Shown: in pieces, positions 1-9,000 of the stretch | How positions within the stretch are numbered: position 1 is the stretch's first letter | Layout: each line of letters begins with the position of its first letter | Assembly (NCBI GenBank): GCA_023230795.1 | Contig: JALNWR010000002.1 | Location: forward strand, 1-27,642 | Length of the DNA stretch: 27,642 bases | Source of the DNA: Candidatus Cloacimonadota bacterium | GTDB lineage: Bacteria; Cloacimonadota; Cloacimonadia; Cloacimonadales; Cloacimonadaceae | Reading direction: 5' to 3' | Program-made: the position numbers and the translations under genes | Notes under the pieces: generated by a model | The model's database searches: none | Told to the model about the DNA's origin: nothing | Seen by the model: the letters and a program-made list of their open reading frames with translations, nothing else

Positions 1-302
1 CGGATAAATTCATGCACGCGCAGGCGATTGTAGAGTCCGGTATCTCCTGTGAGAAAGCCAAGGTTGTTCCTCACCTCTTGCGGATGAGTCCTGATGTCCC
101 AGCCCTGTATCTCAGCTGTTCCGCTGGTGGGTTTAAAGACCGTGGAAAGCACTCTCATGGTCGTGGTCTTCCCGGCTCCGTTTACGCCTAAGAGGCAGAC
201 TATCTCACCATCATCGGCATTAAAAGAGACGTCATTCACGGCATAGAAAGCATTCCCATCTTTTTGGGGAAATGCTTTCACCAGATTGTGTACTGATATC
301 AT
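1..302 (-). CDS. ABC transporter ATP-binding protein, N-terminal part (cut by window edge)
   Basis: I translated this from the minus strand. The first 100 residues show a typical ABC ATPase start: residues MISVHNLVKAF, a phosphate-binding Walker A loop GVNGAGKTTT about 40 residues in, and the stretch FKPTSGTAEIQGWDIRTHP that follows Walker A in drug, Na+ or ABC-2 type exporter ATPases such as NatA or CcmA-like proteins. It would hydrolyse ATP on the cytoplasmic face of an exporter. The permease should lie beyond the window edge. The ATG at 302 is preceded by TAGGAGCAGGA, a good ribosome binding site. The signature (LSGGQ) and Walker B motifs are outside the window, so the transported substrate cannot be named. 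A hairpin separates it from the upstream aminomethyltransferase gene, and the two may be transcribed separately or with attenuation. Confidence 0.9.
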   Translation of the reverse strand, partial: MISVHNLVKAFPQKDGNAFYAVNDVSFNADDGEIVCLLGVNGAGKTTTMRVLSTVFKPTSGTAEIQGWDIRTHPQEVRNNLGFLTGDTGLYNRLRVHEFI

Positions 303-335
303 TCCTGCTCCTATCTTTTGGGAAAATCAGAAAGC

Positions 336-362
336 TGCGGCTCCCTTTTTGGGGGAGCCGCA
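336..362 (-). terminator. Hairpin terminator after the GcvT-family gene
   Basis: A perfect 10-bp inverted repeat (TGCGGCTCCC at 336-345, GGGAGCCGCA at 353-362) with a 7-base loop starts 8 bases after the stop codon of the aminomethyltransferase gene. On the minus strand it is followed by GCTTTCTGATTTT, a broken T-rich run. It is probably an intrinsic terminator or a partial one, because the next gene starts only 34 bases further on. Confidence 0.65.
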
Positions 363-370
363 TTTGTTAT

Positions 371-1762
371 TTATAGGTTTTCGATGTTTTTCAAGGCTTT
401 AGCTGCTGTAGCCGGAGTGATCCCTTCCTGGGTGAGATATCCGAGCATGCTGCGGCCAATGGGCTTTTGCGCTTCGTCTTCCCGATAAAATTCCACCGGG
501 ATGCGCACGGGGTTATCGCCGTCAGAAACAATGTCTTTGCCTTCGGCGTCGGTTTCAAATTGATTTTCATAGAGCCAGGCCATACCAATCGCCGCGGTTC
601 CTTCAGGATCGTTGACGTTTTTGCGTTTGGAGCCTATAGCCAGGCGTTGCTCATGGCTGAGATTCGGGGAGTTGATGCTGGAGCTCACGCTACCAATGCG
701 TTTGCCATCCCGATACACTCCGCGAGAAGTAACTATGCCTTCGGTGATGATGATGTTCAAGCGTTTACTTACTCCCTGATCCAGGGCCTTTTGCAGAGCG
801 GCTTTGCCCACAAAATCTTCCTTGCTCATATCGATGGCGGCATCATACAGGGGGCTATTGATGGGATTGTGCTCCGGATCATATTCATTGCCCATCAGCG
901 GCAGGCCAAAGGCTCCGGCAGAGATGCGATTTTCGTCTCTTCCGCCCAAGCCTACCAGGAGACCGCCCAAGTCCAAAGCTTTGGTCACGATCTGCTTAAA
1001 ATCCTGCTCGGCATTGGCTGCGGGGATATAAAGCTCCCAACCCCAGCGGTTTGTATATCCGGTGCGGCTGATGTAATACTTATGTGAATCCCGTTCAAAC
1101 TCGTTAAAGGTAAAGAAACTCATGTTCTTTTCAGGCTTAGCACGGTTTCTTAGCACCTGCGCTCCAAAGACTTCTTTGATCACTTTGTAAGATAGCGGGC
1201 CCTGGATATCCACCTTAACCAGCTGATCCGAGATGTCTTCAGCTTCCACGTCTTCCCCACTTTTCTTGGTTCTCATGATCCGGTCGATGTCGGCAATCAT
1301 GCTTACTTTTTCGCCGTCGATCTCCACTTCGTCTGTGATATCGTGTCCGGCATTGATCACCAGGATAAATTCTTCTTCCGAAGTCCGCATCAGGATCATA
1401 TCATCCTGCACTCCGCCGGCTTCATTGAGCAGCAGGGTATACTTGCAGCTGCCTATTTTCATATCCAAGAAGTTGGCTCCCAAGGATCTGTTTAAGAGCG
1501 CGGCTGCATCTTTGCCCCAGACCCGGATCTGCGCCATGTGATCGATATTATATACCGCCACTTTGTTCACCGCGGCAGCTTCTTCCAAGACCGAGCTTAG
1601 ATAGTTTACCGCCATATTGTACTGACCGAAATTGCTGCGTTTGATACTCTGCAAAGGGATGCCTTTGCGCTCTGCATAAAGGGGAAGATACCAATTTTCT
1701 TCCAGGTCGAAAAGAAAGGTCTTACGCAGGCTTTCAGGAAAGTCAAAACCGTATTTCTTCAT
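371..1762 (-). CDS. GcvT-family aminomethyltransferase (folate-binding), divergent
   Basis: The 463-residue product has the GcvT fold signatures in order: YTLLLNEAGGVQDDMIL (residues 108-124, with the Asp pair 120-121 where the catalytic Asp of GcvT lies), SRTGYTNRWGWELYIP (242-257), GLGGRDENRISAGAFGLPL, and the FVGKAAL start of the C-terminal domain. The family moves one-carbon units to tetrahydrofolate. True GcvT is the T-protein of the glycine cleavage system, and relatives include DmdA and sarcosine/dimethylglycine dehydrogenase domains. The protein is about 100 residues longer than usual GcvT, with an acidic insertion at about 145-180 and a C-terminal extension. The usual GYTGEDGFE folate-contact motif reads GYTNRWGWE, so the substrate may differ. 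No gcvH or gcvP lies nearby. The start codon is preceded by CTGGAGTGATTTC. I am confident of the family, not of the exact reaction. Confidence 0.85.
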   Translation of the reverse strand: MKKYGFDFPESLRKTFLFDLEENWYLPLYAERKGIPLQSIKRSNFGQYNMAVNYLSSVLEEAAAVNKVAVYNIDHMAQIRVWGKDAAALLNRSLGANFLDMKIGSCKYTLLLNEAGGVQDDMILMRTSEEEFILVINAGHDITDEVEIDGEKVSMIADIDRIMRTKKSGEDVEAEDISDQLVKVDIQGPLSYKVIKEVFGAQVLRNRAKPEKNMSFFTFNEFERDSHKYYISRTGYTNRWGWELYIPAANAEQDFKQIVTKALDLGGLLVGLGGRDENRISAGAFGLPLMGNEYDPEHNPINSPLYDAAIDMSKEDFVGKAALQKALDQGVSKRLNIIITEGIVTSRGVYRDGKRIGSVSSSINSPNLSHEQRLAIGSKRKNVNDPEGTAAIGMAWLYENQFETDAEGKDIVSDGDNPVRIPVEFYREDEAQKPIGRSMLGYLTQEGITPATAAKALKNIENL

Positions 1763-1866
1763 GAAATCACTCCAGAATGTATTTTTCTTTCCAAAGACCT
1801 AATTCCCGCTTTTTTGTAAAGCCCTTTTTTCCTGTTTGAGTTTTATGCTGCCCTAAGCAGAGGATA

Positions 1867-1894
1867 AAGATAGAGCAAACGTTTTATTTGACAA
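1867..1894 (-). promoter_or_regulatory. Candidate promoter for the GcvT-family gene
   Basis: On the minus strand, TTGTCA (positions 1894-1889) and TATCTT (1872-1867) are separated by 16 bases, close to the sigma-70 consensus. It lies about 100 bases upstream of the start codon and downstream of the tRNA terminator, so it would give the gene its own transcript. This is based on pattern matching only. Confidence 0.4.
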
Positions 1895-1971
1895 AGAGAT
1901 AGCTGTGTTTCCTGCAAGAGATACTAAGAGTGTGATTTGCAAGGTGGGAATGCGATATTTCTCGCCCCTGT

Positions 1972-1994
1972 AAAAAAGTGACCTCTCGGTCACT
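1972..1994 (-). terminator. Intrinsic terminator of tRNA-Pro
   Basis: On the minus strand AGTGACC, loop GAGA, GGTCACT form a perfect 7-bp stem with a tetraloop, followed directly by a run of T residues. It sits 10 bases after the CCA end of the tRNA. This is a textbook Rho-independent terminator. Confidence 0.88.
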
Positions 1995-2003
1995 AATAAA
2001 GTT

Positions 2004-2081
2004 TGGTCGGGATGACAGGATTTGAACCTGCGACTCCTTGAACCCCATTCAAGTGCGCTACCCGGGCTGCGCCACATCCCG
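2004..2081 (-). tRNA. tRNA-Pro (anticodon GGG)
   Basis: The minus strand folds into a cloverleaf. The acceptor stem is CGGGATG paired with CATCCCG, the D arm is GCGC/GCGC, and the anticodon stem CTTGA/TCAAG carries the loop ATGGGGT with anticodon GGG (reads CCC). The variable loop has 5 bases, and the T arm is GCAGG/CCTGT with loop TTCAAAT. The discriminator base is A, and CCA is encoded in the DNA (2006-2004). The 5-prime C1-G72 pair fits bacterial tRNA-Pro. It is a single tRNA with its own terminator. Confidence 0.95.
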
Positions 2082-2092
2082 ACCGGATGAAT

Positions 2093-2123
2093 ACCATAGA
2101 TTTTATTTGGCTTATTTTGGCAA
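2093..2123 (-). promoter_or_regulatory. Weak candidate promoter for tRNA-Pro
   Basis: On the minus strand TTGCCA (2123-2118) is followed after 19 bases by TATGGT (2098-2093), ending 11 bases before the tRNA. The hexamers match the sigma-70 consensus only partly and the spacer is long. The position is right for a stable-RNA promoter, but the assignment is tentative. Confidence 0.25.
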
Positions 2124-2274
2124 GGAAAATATGATGTCTGCCCTTTCTCTCTATCCCATAAAACAACAAAACTGATTGGAAGTGCCTTGGCTTAGATGCT
2201 GCACAAGCATATTTTGCAGTCCTCAAAGTCTGAAAAGCAGCCGCAGATTCCGCCAGAGAGAATTTTACACTCTA

Positions 2275-5200
2275 CTACGCAAGCAAATCCAATAACTCCC
2301 GTTCCTGCTCATCGCAGATTTGTAAATAGTGCTTGGCCTCGCAGCGTTCAAAGAGTTTTCTGGCTATCTTTAGCTGGTGCAGGGCGCGTTTCAAATAGCC
2401 CTGTTCGCGGTTGATCATCCCCAGATTGAATCTTGCTCTGCCTGCGCCATCCCAATCCTGCACCCTGGTTAGTAGATTGAACTGCATATAGTAATACTTA
2501 CGCGCCAGAGGATAGTCTTTTTTCACTTTAGCGCAATTGCCCAGATTGCCCCAAGTGTGAGCTATACCTTCCTGATCGTGGATCTTCTTCTGAAGCTCAA
2601 GGTTGGCAAGGTAAGTTTCTTCGGCTTTCTGATATTCTTCCCGTTTAAAGTGCATATCCCCTATGGCATCGTTGCAAAAAGAGATTCCGGAAAAATCGTT
2701 TATCCTTTTGGCGATGCTCAGAGACTGCTGAAACAGTGGTAATGCAGCCTCAAGCTCATCTTGATAGACCAACAATTCACCCATATCATACAAGATAATA
2801 GACTCCTGCATCAGATTTCCGATCCGGGAAGCAAGCAGCAAGCTCTTCTGATAGCATTCCAGTGCCCTATCATAATCCATTTCGTTCCGGTAATAAACAC
2901 CCAGATTCAGCAGCACCTTTGAGTAACCATTCCTATCCCCGATGCTTTCAGCGATCTCCAGGGCTTGTTGATACTTTTCCATAGCCTCCTGCTTCTTCCC
3001 CATGCGTGATAGTGCTCCGCCCAGACCATTTGTGGCAATGCGCATTCCCAGTCCATCGTTCAGAGAGGTGGCAAGTTTTAGCTTTTCACTATAGTAATGC
3101 TCTGCCAGAGCGTAATCGCCCTGATTCATGTAGGCTTGAGCAATTACTCCCGCCAGGCGGTTCTGGGCTACAGGGTTTTTGCGCAGCTTGGGATATTCAG
3201 CCTTGGCAGCTGCAAAGAACTCCTTGATCTGCATGGTAAAGAGCTGAGCTTCCAGGTAGAAAACATAGATCAGAGGTCTCAGATTTTGGTCTTTCAGGGA
3301 TGGTAAGACCTGCTCAAGATAGCTCTGCAAGCCGAGGTAATCGGCGATGTTGTTCAGATATACAGTCTTCAGATATATGGCAGTTTCGGTATATTTGCCC
3401 AGAGCGTCTGGCAGACCATCCAATAGCTCTTTCGCCTGGATATTATCAGCCTGGATCAGACATAACTCAATCAGTTTTAACTCGGCCTGAATTTTGATAT
3501 CCGCATCAGAGCTGTGTTCTGCCAGGATTTGATAATAGTACCTGCTGCTCACCCAGGCTCCGGAAGCAAAGAACTTCCTGGCTGACAGCTCGCTGTAGTA
3601 AAGTATCCCTTCCAGATCCCCGGCCTGCAAATAGTGGTGCACAATGCTCTGCAAGAGCTCATCCTGCGCTTCAGTATGGGATACAAAAGCCTGGGCGATT
3701 TGCAGATGCAGGCTACGTTTTTCGCTTAAGAGCACACTCCTGTAGATACTATCCAACATCAAACGATTAGAGAAGGAATACACCGGATCGGGCGGCTCTT
3801 TTCTGGATTCCAGTACGTTTTGTTCTGCCAGTTCTTCGCAGATCTTGGGGATATCATGTCCGGGATCAAAAGAGAATATCTGGTCCAAGTCGCTTATCCT
3901 GAAAGCATCGCCATAGATAGCCGCACATTTCAACAAATGACGGGAAGCTGCATCCAGGCACTGATATTCTGCCATCAATAGGTTTTCCAGGCTCGGAGGA
4001 ATCAGGCCCTGATCTTGTAAGTCCTGAAGGGTATCCTCACCGATGAGGTCATCAGCGCTATCAAAACAGCTTGTTATCTGCAATAAAAGCGCGATCAGGA
4101 ACTGAGGATTGCCGTCGCTGATATTGTGCAGCCTACGCTGAGCCTGGCCTGTGACCATAGGCAGAAGCCTGGTGATCATAGCTTCAGATTGTGCTCTGCT
4201 GAAAAGATTAAGCTTGATAGCCGTGAAAGCAAAACCTTCCGGAATCGGAACTGAAAGCTCTTCCTGACAGGTGTAAACCACTTTACGACCCGCAGCCAGG
4301 AACAAGGTAATAAGGCGGTTAATGATAACCAGGGATTCTGCATCGTAATAATCAATATTGTCCAGTAACAAAAGCTTGCAATCAGCAAAAAACTCATAGC
4401 ATAAACCGGTAAGCAAAGAGATGGCCAGTTCAGTTTCATTCATCCCCAAGGCAGCTCCATGATGCATCCCCTTTCCAGTACCTTTAGAACTCTGTTTTCC
4501 AAAAATGTAACGTTCTATCAAGCTCTGATTCCAGTCTAAATGATGGCTGCGGGCATATTCATTGATAGTGGAAAACTCTTTTTTGACAGAGTTGATTCCC
4601 AATTTGTGACGCAAGAGCTTGAAGAAAAACTCCAGCCTGAAAGCCTTGACTCGGCGTCCCACCGATACTATCTCTGCTTTTGCAGGCTCATCTTTTGATT
4701 TTGAGAGTTCAGCCTCGCGGGAGTAGATTTGCCAGACCAGGAAGGATTTTCCGGTGCCCTGAGCACCCATAATGCAAAGCGCACGTGCCTCATCTTTTGA
4801 CAGGAAGCTGTCGATTACAGCTTCGTCTTTTGCAGAGATCAGGCTGGGTAAGCCGGAATATTTGTCCTTATATACTGCCCAGTGCTCTGGCCTCTCACCC
4901 TCCAGCAAGAAAATCTCGATAGGCTCTTTGATACCCTTCACCATTGTGCTTTCCAGATAAGTGGTGGCAAATCGGGAAGCAATGGCCGGGATGATTTCTT
5001 TGCTCAAGATGATCTGACCGGGTTTGGCATAGCTCATCAAGCGCGCTGCGGTATTCACTGCATTTCCGATAATCCCGTATTCGTAGCGAGATGAAGCTCC
5101 TATAATGCCACAATATATGTTACTGTAAGTAATCCCAATCCGGCATTGAACTGCGGCTGAGGGGATCTGGACAATGCGCAAGGCACACAGAAAGGCACGC

Positions 5201-6012
5201 GCAGTATCGTCTGCATGAACTTCCGGCACGCCAAAGAGAATCAAGAGCAGATAACCCTTCTCGGTGAAGTCAATCTTATTTATCACTCCCCCGAATTCAT
5301 ACACCCAGCGCTGAACGCGAATGAAAAAATGCTGGTAATCTGCCAGGAGGATTTCTTCGCCAGTTTTGCTGCTCAGCTGCACAAAGATCACTGCAGCATT
5401 GCGCAGCTCGGCAGGTACATCCTCTTCGTTCAGCTTTTTTACTACTTGATCTGGTAAAAACTCCTCTTCATCGCAGCTATGCGAGGATACTCTGCTGGGT
5501 TGAGCTTTGATAGGCTGGCTATCGGGAAAGTTATAGAGCAGATTTTCACAACGCCTGGCATCCATTTCAAGATAGAGCCTGGAAAGCTCTAATGAGGACG
5601 GAAAGTAATCCAAATGATAGCTTCTGCTTCCTACAATATGCAGTTTGAAGCTTCCCAGTGTAAAACCGCCATGAACTGCAAGCCCAAAGCCGAATCTCTC
5701 CTGATAAGCAATATCCAGCTCTGCTATCATGGTTTGTATATTATCGCCCAGGGCTCTGATCCTTTCGGGATTATACAGGTCGGGGAAGACAGCCAGGCAG
5801 CTATCTCCGCCATACTTAAGGATCTCTCCTCCTTCTGGAGAAATCAATTGATTGAGCTGCTCAAAGTAATTGTTCAGTCCACTGGTAATGATCTCTATAC
5901 CATAACGCCCCTTGGTATGGGCAAACTCGGTAGTTTTGGTGAAGTTACAAACATCCAGAAAGAGAATGGCTCCCGAAAACTCCTGGCATAAAGGCAGAGA
6001 GCCATTCTCCAA
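2275..6012 (-). CDS. Soluble adenylyl cyclase-like protein: two class III cyclase domains, AAA/NTPase domain, TPR repeats
   Basis: Numbered from the TTG at 6012 (1245 residues). Cyclase domain 1 (about 12-135) has LFLDVCNFT with metal Asp20 and GGEILKYGGD with Lys66 and Asp70. Cyclase domain 2 (about 205-370) has Gln212 in place of the metal Asp but keeps VNTAAR (Asn320, Arg324), the transition-state pair. Each half thus supplies what the other lacks, as in animal soluble adenylyl cyclase (ADCY10), where the two halves build one active site. A P-loop domain follows (GAQGTGKS at 416-423, Walker B near LLLLDNIDYYD), then helical TPR repeats covering roughly the last 450 residues. There is no signal peptide, so it should be cytoplasmic and make cAMP. 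It follows the surface-protein gene and is probably co-transcribed with it. The TTG lacks a Shine-Dalgarno. An in-frame ATT at 6057, 7 bases after GGGAG, would add a conserved-looking IIPKLV segment. Confidence 0.85.
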   Translation of the reverse strand: MENGSLPLCQEFSGAILFLDVCNFTKTTEFAHTKGRYGIEIITSGLNNYFEQLNQLISPEGGEILKYGGDSCLAVFPDLYNPERIRALGDNIQTMIAELDIAYQERFGFGLAVHGGFTLGSFKLHIVGSRSYHLDYFPSSLELSRLYLEMDARRCENLLYNFPDSQPIKAQPSRVSSHSCDEEEFLPDQVVKKLNEEDVPAELRNAAVIFVQLSSKTGEEILLADYQHFFIRVQRWVYEFGGVINKIDFTEKGYLLLILFGVPEVHADDTARAFLCALRIVQIPSAAVQCRIGITYSNIYCGIIGASSRYEYGIIGNAVNTAARLMSYAKPGQIILSKEIIPAIASRFATTYLESTMVKGIKEPIEIFLLEGERPEHWAVYKDKYSGLPSLISAKDEAVIDSFLSKDEARALCIMGAQGTGKSFLVWQIYSREAELSKSKDEPAKAEIVSVGRRVKAFRLEFFFKLLRHKLGINSVKKEFSTINEYARSHHLDWNQSLIERYIFGKQSSKGTGKGMHHGAALGMNETELAISLLTGLCYEFFADCKLLLLDNIDYYDAESLVIINRLITLFLAAGRKVVYTCQEELSVPIPEGFAFTAIKLNLFSRAQSEAMITRLLPMVTGQAQRRLHNISDGNPQFLIALLLQITSCFDSADDLIGEDTLQDLQDQGLIPPSLENLLMAEYQCLDAASRHLLKCAAIYGDAFRISDLDQIFSFDPGHDIPKICEELAEQNVLESRKEPPDPVYSFSNRLMLDSIYRSVLLSEKRSLHLQIAQAFVSHTEAQDELLQSIVHHYLQAGDLEGILYYSELSARKFFASGAWVSSRYYYQILAEHSSDADIKIQAELKLIELCLIQADNIQAKELLDGLPDALGKYTETAIYLKTVYLNNIADYLGLQSYLEQVLPSLKDQNLRPLIYVFYLEAQLFTMQIKEFFAAAKAEYPKLRKNPVAQNRLAGVIAQAYMNQGDYALAEHYYSEKLKLATSLNDGLGMRIATNGLGGALSRMGKKQEAMEKYQQALEIAESIGDRNGYSKVLLNLGVYYRNEMDYDRALECYQKSLLLASRIGNLMQESIILYDMGELLVYQDELEAALPLFQQSLSIAKRINDFSGISFCNDAIGDMHFKREEYQKAEETYLANLELQKKIHDQEGIAHTWGNLGNCAKVKKDYPLARKYYYMQFNLLTRVQDWDGAGRARFNLGMINREQGYLKRALHQLKIARKLFERCEAKHYLQICDEQERELLDLLA

Positions 6013-6041
6013 ATCTGGCAGGGATAGGACCAGCTTGGGGA

Positions 6042-9000
6042 TTATTCCCGTTTTAATAGCCTTACTCCCTTTCTTGAAATCATGGTATTTGTTTCTACAA
6101 AGTTCAGCATCTCGGCTCTAGTACCCGTATAGCCAAGCACCAGATAAAAAGCTTTGGAATCCAGCGCGGCATCATGATCTGTAAAAGATGTTTCTGAACC
6201 GATAGTAAATCCGGTATAGTGATAGAATCCATCGGGACTATCTGATTTATAGATCAGGTAAAATGGCACCACGTAAGGAATACCTTCTACGGTCTGTGAG
6301 ACTGCATCCCAGGTAAATACTATGTCATTTCCATTTCTGGTCAGAGCAGGGTTTTGAGGAGCAAGAAGCTGGTCACTGCTAACTGCTATCATCCCCGGAT
6401 ACGCTTTTTCATCGATCAAATCTCCGCTCTGCATACGCAAGCGCAGATCATAAAGCCCGGGGTTATCAAAGATATAGCTGAAGTTATAGTCTGTTCCCTC
6501 AATACTGGCATCATTGCCAATGTCCCACTCAATCTGCGTATCAGCAAAATCGTGTCCACAGGAGATATTGGTAAAATCAACCTGAGAACCTACAACCACA
6601 AAACGGGTGCTGGGAACTGCAGAAGCGCTATGCAGATAGGCGAGGTAACCCATATCGGCAATAGTTCCATCGGCATCGAAAGCCATTTCAGGATTACCGG
6701 CATCTATACAGGGGCTGTTTCGGTTCAAGCTGAAATTTCTTTCTGCAGGCAGTGCAAACAGTGGGTCACTATTGATATTACCAATCCCGGGATGCAGGCC
6801 TTCTGAGCGATATATGTTATTGTATCTGCTTTGGATAGTGCTAGAGTTATTCACAAAAGGAGTAAGCTCCTGCCCTGTGGTCCACAAGATATTCGTGTGG
6901 AAGTTTACATTTGCATTAGTAGCTTTCACTCCCTTTGCATATCCAGATATAGTATTCTGATACAGCGACCAGGGGCCAGCTCCGTAGAGCTCAAAAGCAC
7001 AGTAATCTTCGCCAGGAAACTCCAGCAGATATGCGTCTTCCATCGCGAAAAGCTGCTTGCGAAGCGGTAGAGGATTTGTACCTGTTGCCCGCAAACCAGT
7101 TTTGCAGTTTATTATCTGATTGTTTTCCAATACAGTTTGATTACCCTCGGCTATCAGGATGCCAATGGTAGCTTCTTCCACCACAGAGTCTTGCATGCTT
7201 CCCCGTACCCCTTGGCCCAAAAAGATACTAGTGTTTTCTTCACGTTGAGTATTGCTGGAGTTTCGGACTCTGATGTTGACAAGGGTGGGAGTAGCCGTTG
7301 CGCGGGTATCGGAAGCGCTGATCTTGAGTCCCACGCTATAGTCATCGATCTGCATATCCGTGATTCTCAGATCCTCCACTCCGGAAAACTCTGCTCCGGT
7401 AGAGACCTGGCGCTGGGTATTGCTGCTATTACGTACCCGGATATTGCTTAGGGTCACAGTTTCAGCCGCGCGGGTGTGATTAGTCATGGTATAGCTGAGG
7501 CCGTTCATATAGTCTTCTATTTCCACATCATCCATACTGGCATTAACCGAGCCGGTGATTTTGATGCCGCAGGTTTCAGTTCTCTGAGTATTGCTGGAAT
7601 TGCGAACTCTGATATTGACCAGAGTTGGGGTGCTTGCAGCCCGGTTATCCGCTTCAATGCTGATTCCGGTGGCAAAATCGTCGAACCAGGCATCGGTTAT
7701 AAGCACATTGGGAGTATTGCGGATAATCAATCCGTTTGTAATACTCCGCGTGGTATTTGAGCTATTACGAACCCGAATATTGGTTAAGGTGGGGGTAGCA
7801 CGCATAGAGGTGATATCATCTATCACTATCCCATTTGCCACTTCCGATACATTCACATCAGTAAGATTGGGAGCCGCATTGCCTGTTATCAAGATGCCGG
7901 TTCCCTGTAAGACGGTGCGCTGCGTATTACTGCTATTGCGCACCCGGATATTGCTAAGAGTGGGAGTGCTGCTATAGGTCTCATTGTCTGAACCTATTAT
8001 TATTCCGGTGGAGCAGTTATCCACTTCCAGGCTATCTACCGTAGCGAAGCTTTTCAGAGTAACCCCTATGGTGTCATGATCTTCGGTGCGCTGGGTATTG
8101 CTGGAATTTCGCACCCGGATATTGCTTAAGGTGGGTGTAGCGCGGCTGGGGCCATGTCCGTCCACAGTGATGCCAGCTCTATAGTTTAAGATTTCTGCAT
8201 CGCTGATCTGGCAGGAACTTTCAAAAATCTTGATGGCCTCACCATCCGCCAGAGCAGTAGTATCGGATACGGCTATATAGAGATTACTAAGCACGGGGCT
8301 TTGAGTAGCAATATCCACCGGAACAATGGCATCGATTATCTGGCAGTTTGCTAAAGAGCTTGGCTCCCGCAGGCCAGACCCGCTAAACTTAATACCGCCC
8401 CATCTTCCGCTGCCTGATTGAGGTTGAAATCTCACTCCATTGGCCAAAATCGCTCCACGCACATGCAGGGGGGCCTCACTAAACAGGTTTACTACAACGT
8501 CATCTTCCACTGTGACGGTTGCTGTGCTATCGATTACCACATCGCCGAAAAGATTGTATGGAGACCCTAAAACAGTCCAGGTATCCGGGATATCGGTAAC
8601 CGTTACAGCGGTTCCGCTCAGAGTGATCATACCGGGAATAAAAACCATCCGGTCTTCTTCTGGAACCTGGCTGTTGCCAAGGGTCAGACGGATGTCGTAA
8701 GTTCCCGATACCAGGTATTGATGTTCAGGGTTCCTTAGCTCAGAGCTGCTTCCATCACCGAATTCCCATAACCAATGATCTGGATTACCCAAAGTTACAT
8801 CGGTGAAGGCCACGGTTTGCCCTGCAAACTCATAACTGTCCCCTATCTCAATATCTGGAGTGAATTGCTCTAATACATGCATAGTGAAGGTAGTAGTGGC
8901 AATGAGGCGTCCCATATTATCGTTCACAGCTATCGAAAAAGTAGCTGAGCTTGCGATTTGTGAAGGCGAAGAGAAAGCCACCGTAAGCTGTCCCACCGTG

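Noticed and set aside
467..1087. Plus-strand open frame of 206 codons opposite the GcvT-family gene
   Set aside because: It is a shadow frame: low-complexity translation, no ribosome binding site logic, and it is fully covered by a recognisable gene on the other strand.
2082..2274. Terminator after the cyclase gene
   Set aside because: Only short, imperfect stems without a T run are present, so I could not support one.
7242..8123. CRISPR-like or other spaced repeat array
   Set aside because: The period is about 170 bases, all copies are in one frame, and the DNA of the copies differs at synonymous sites. It is a protein repeat.
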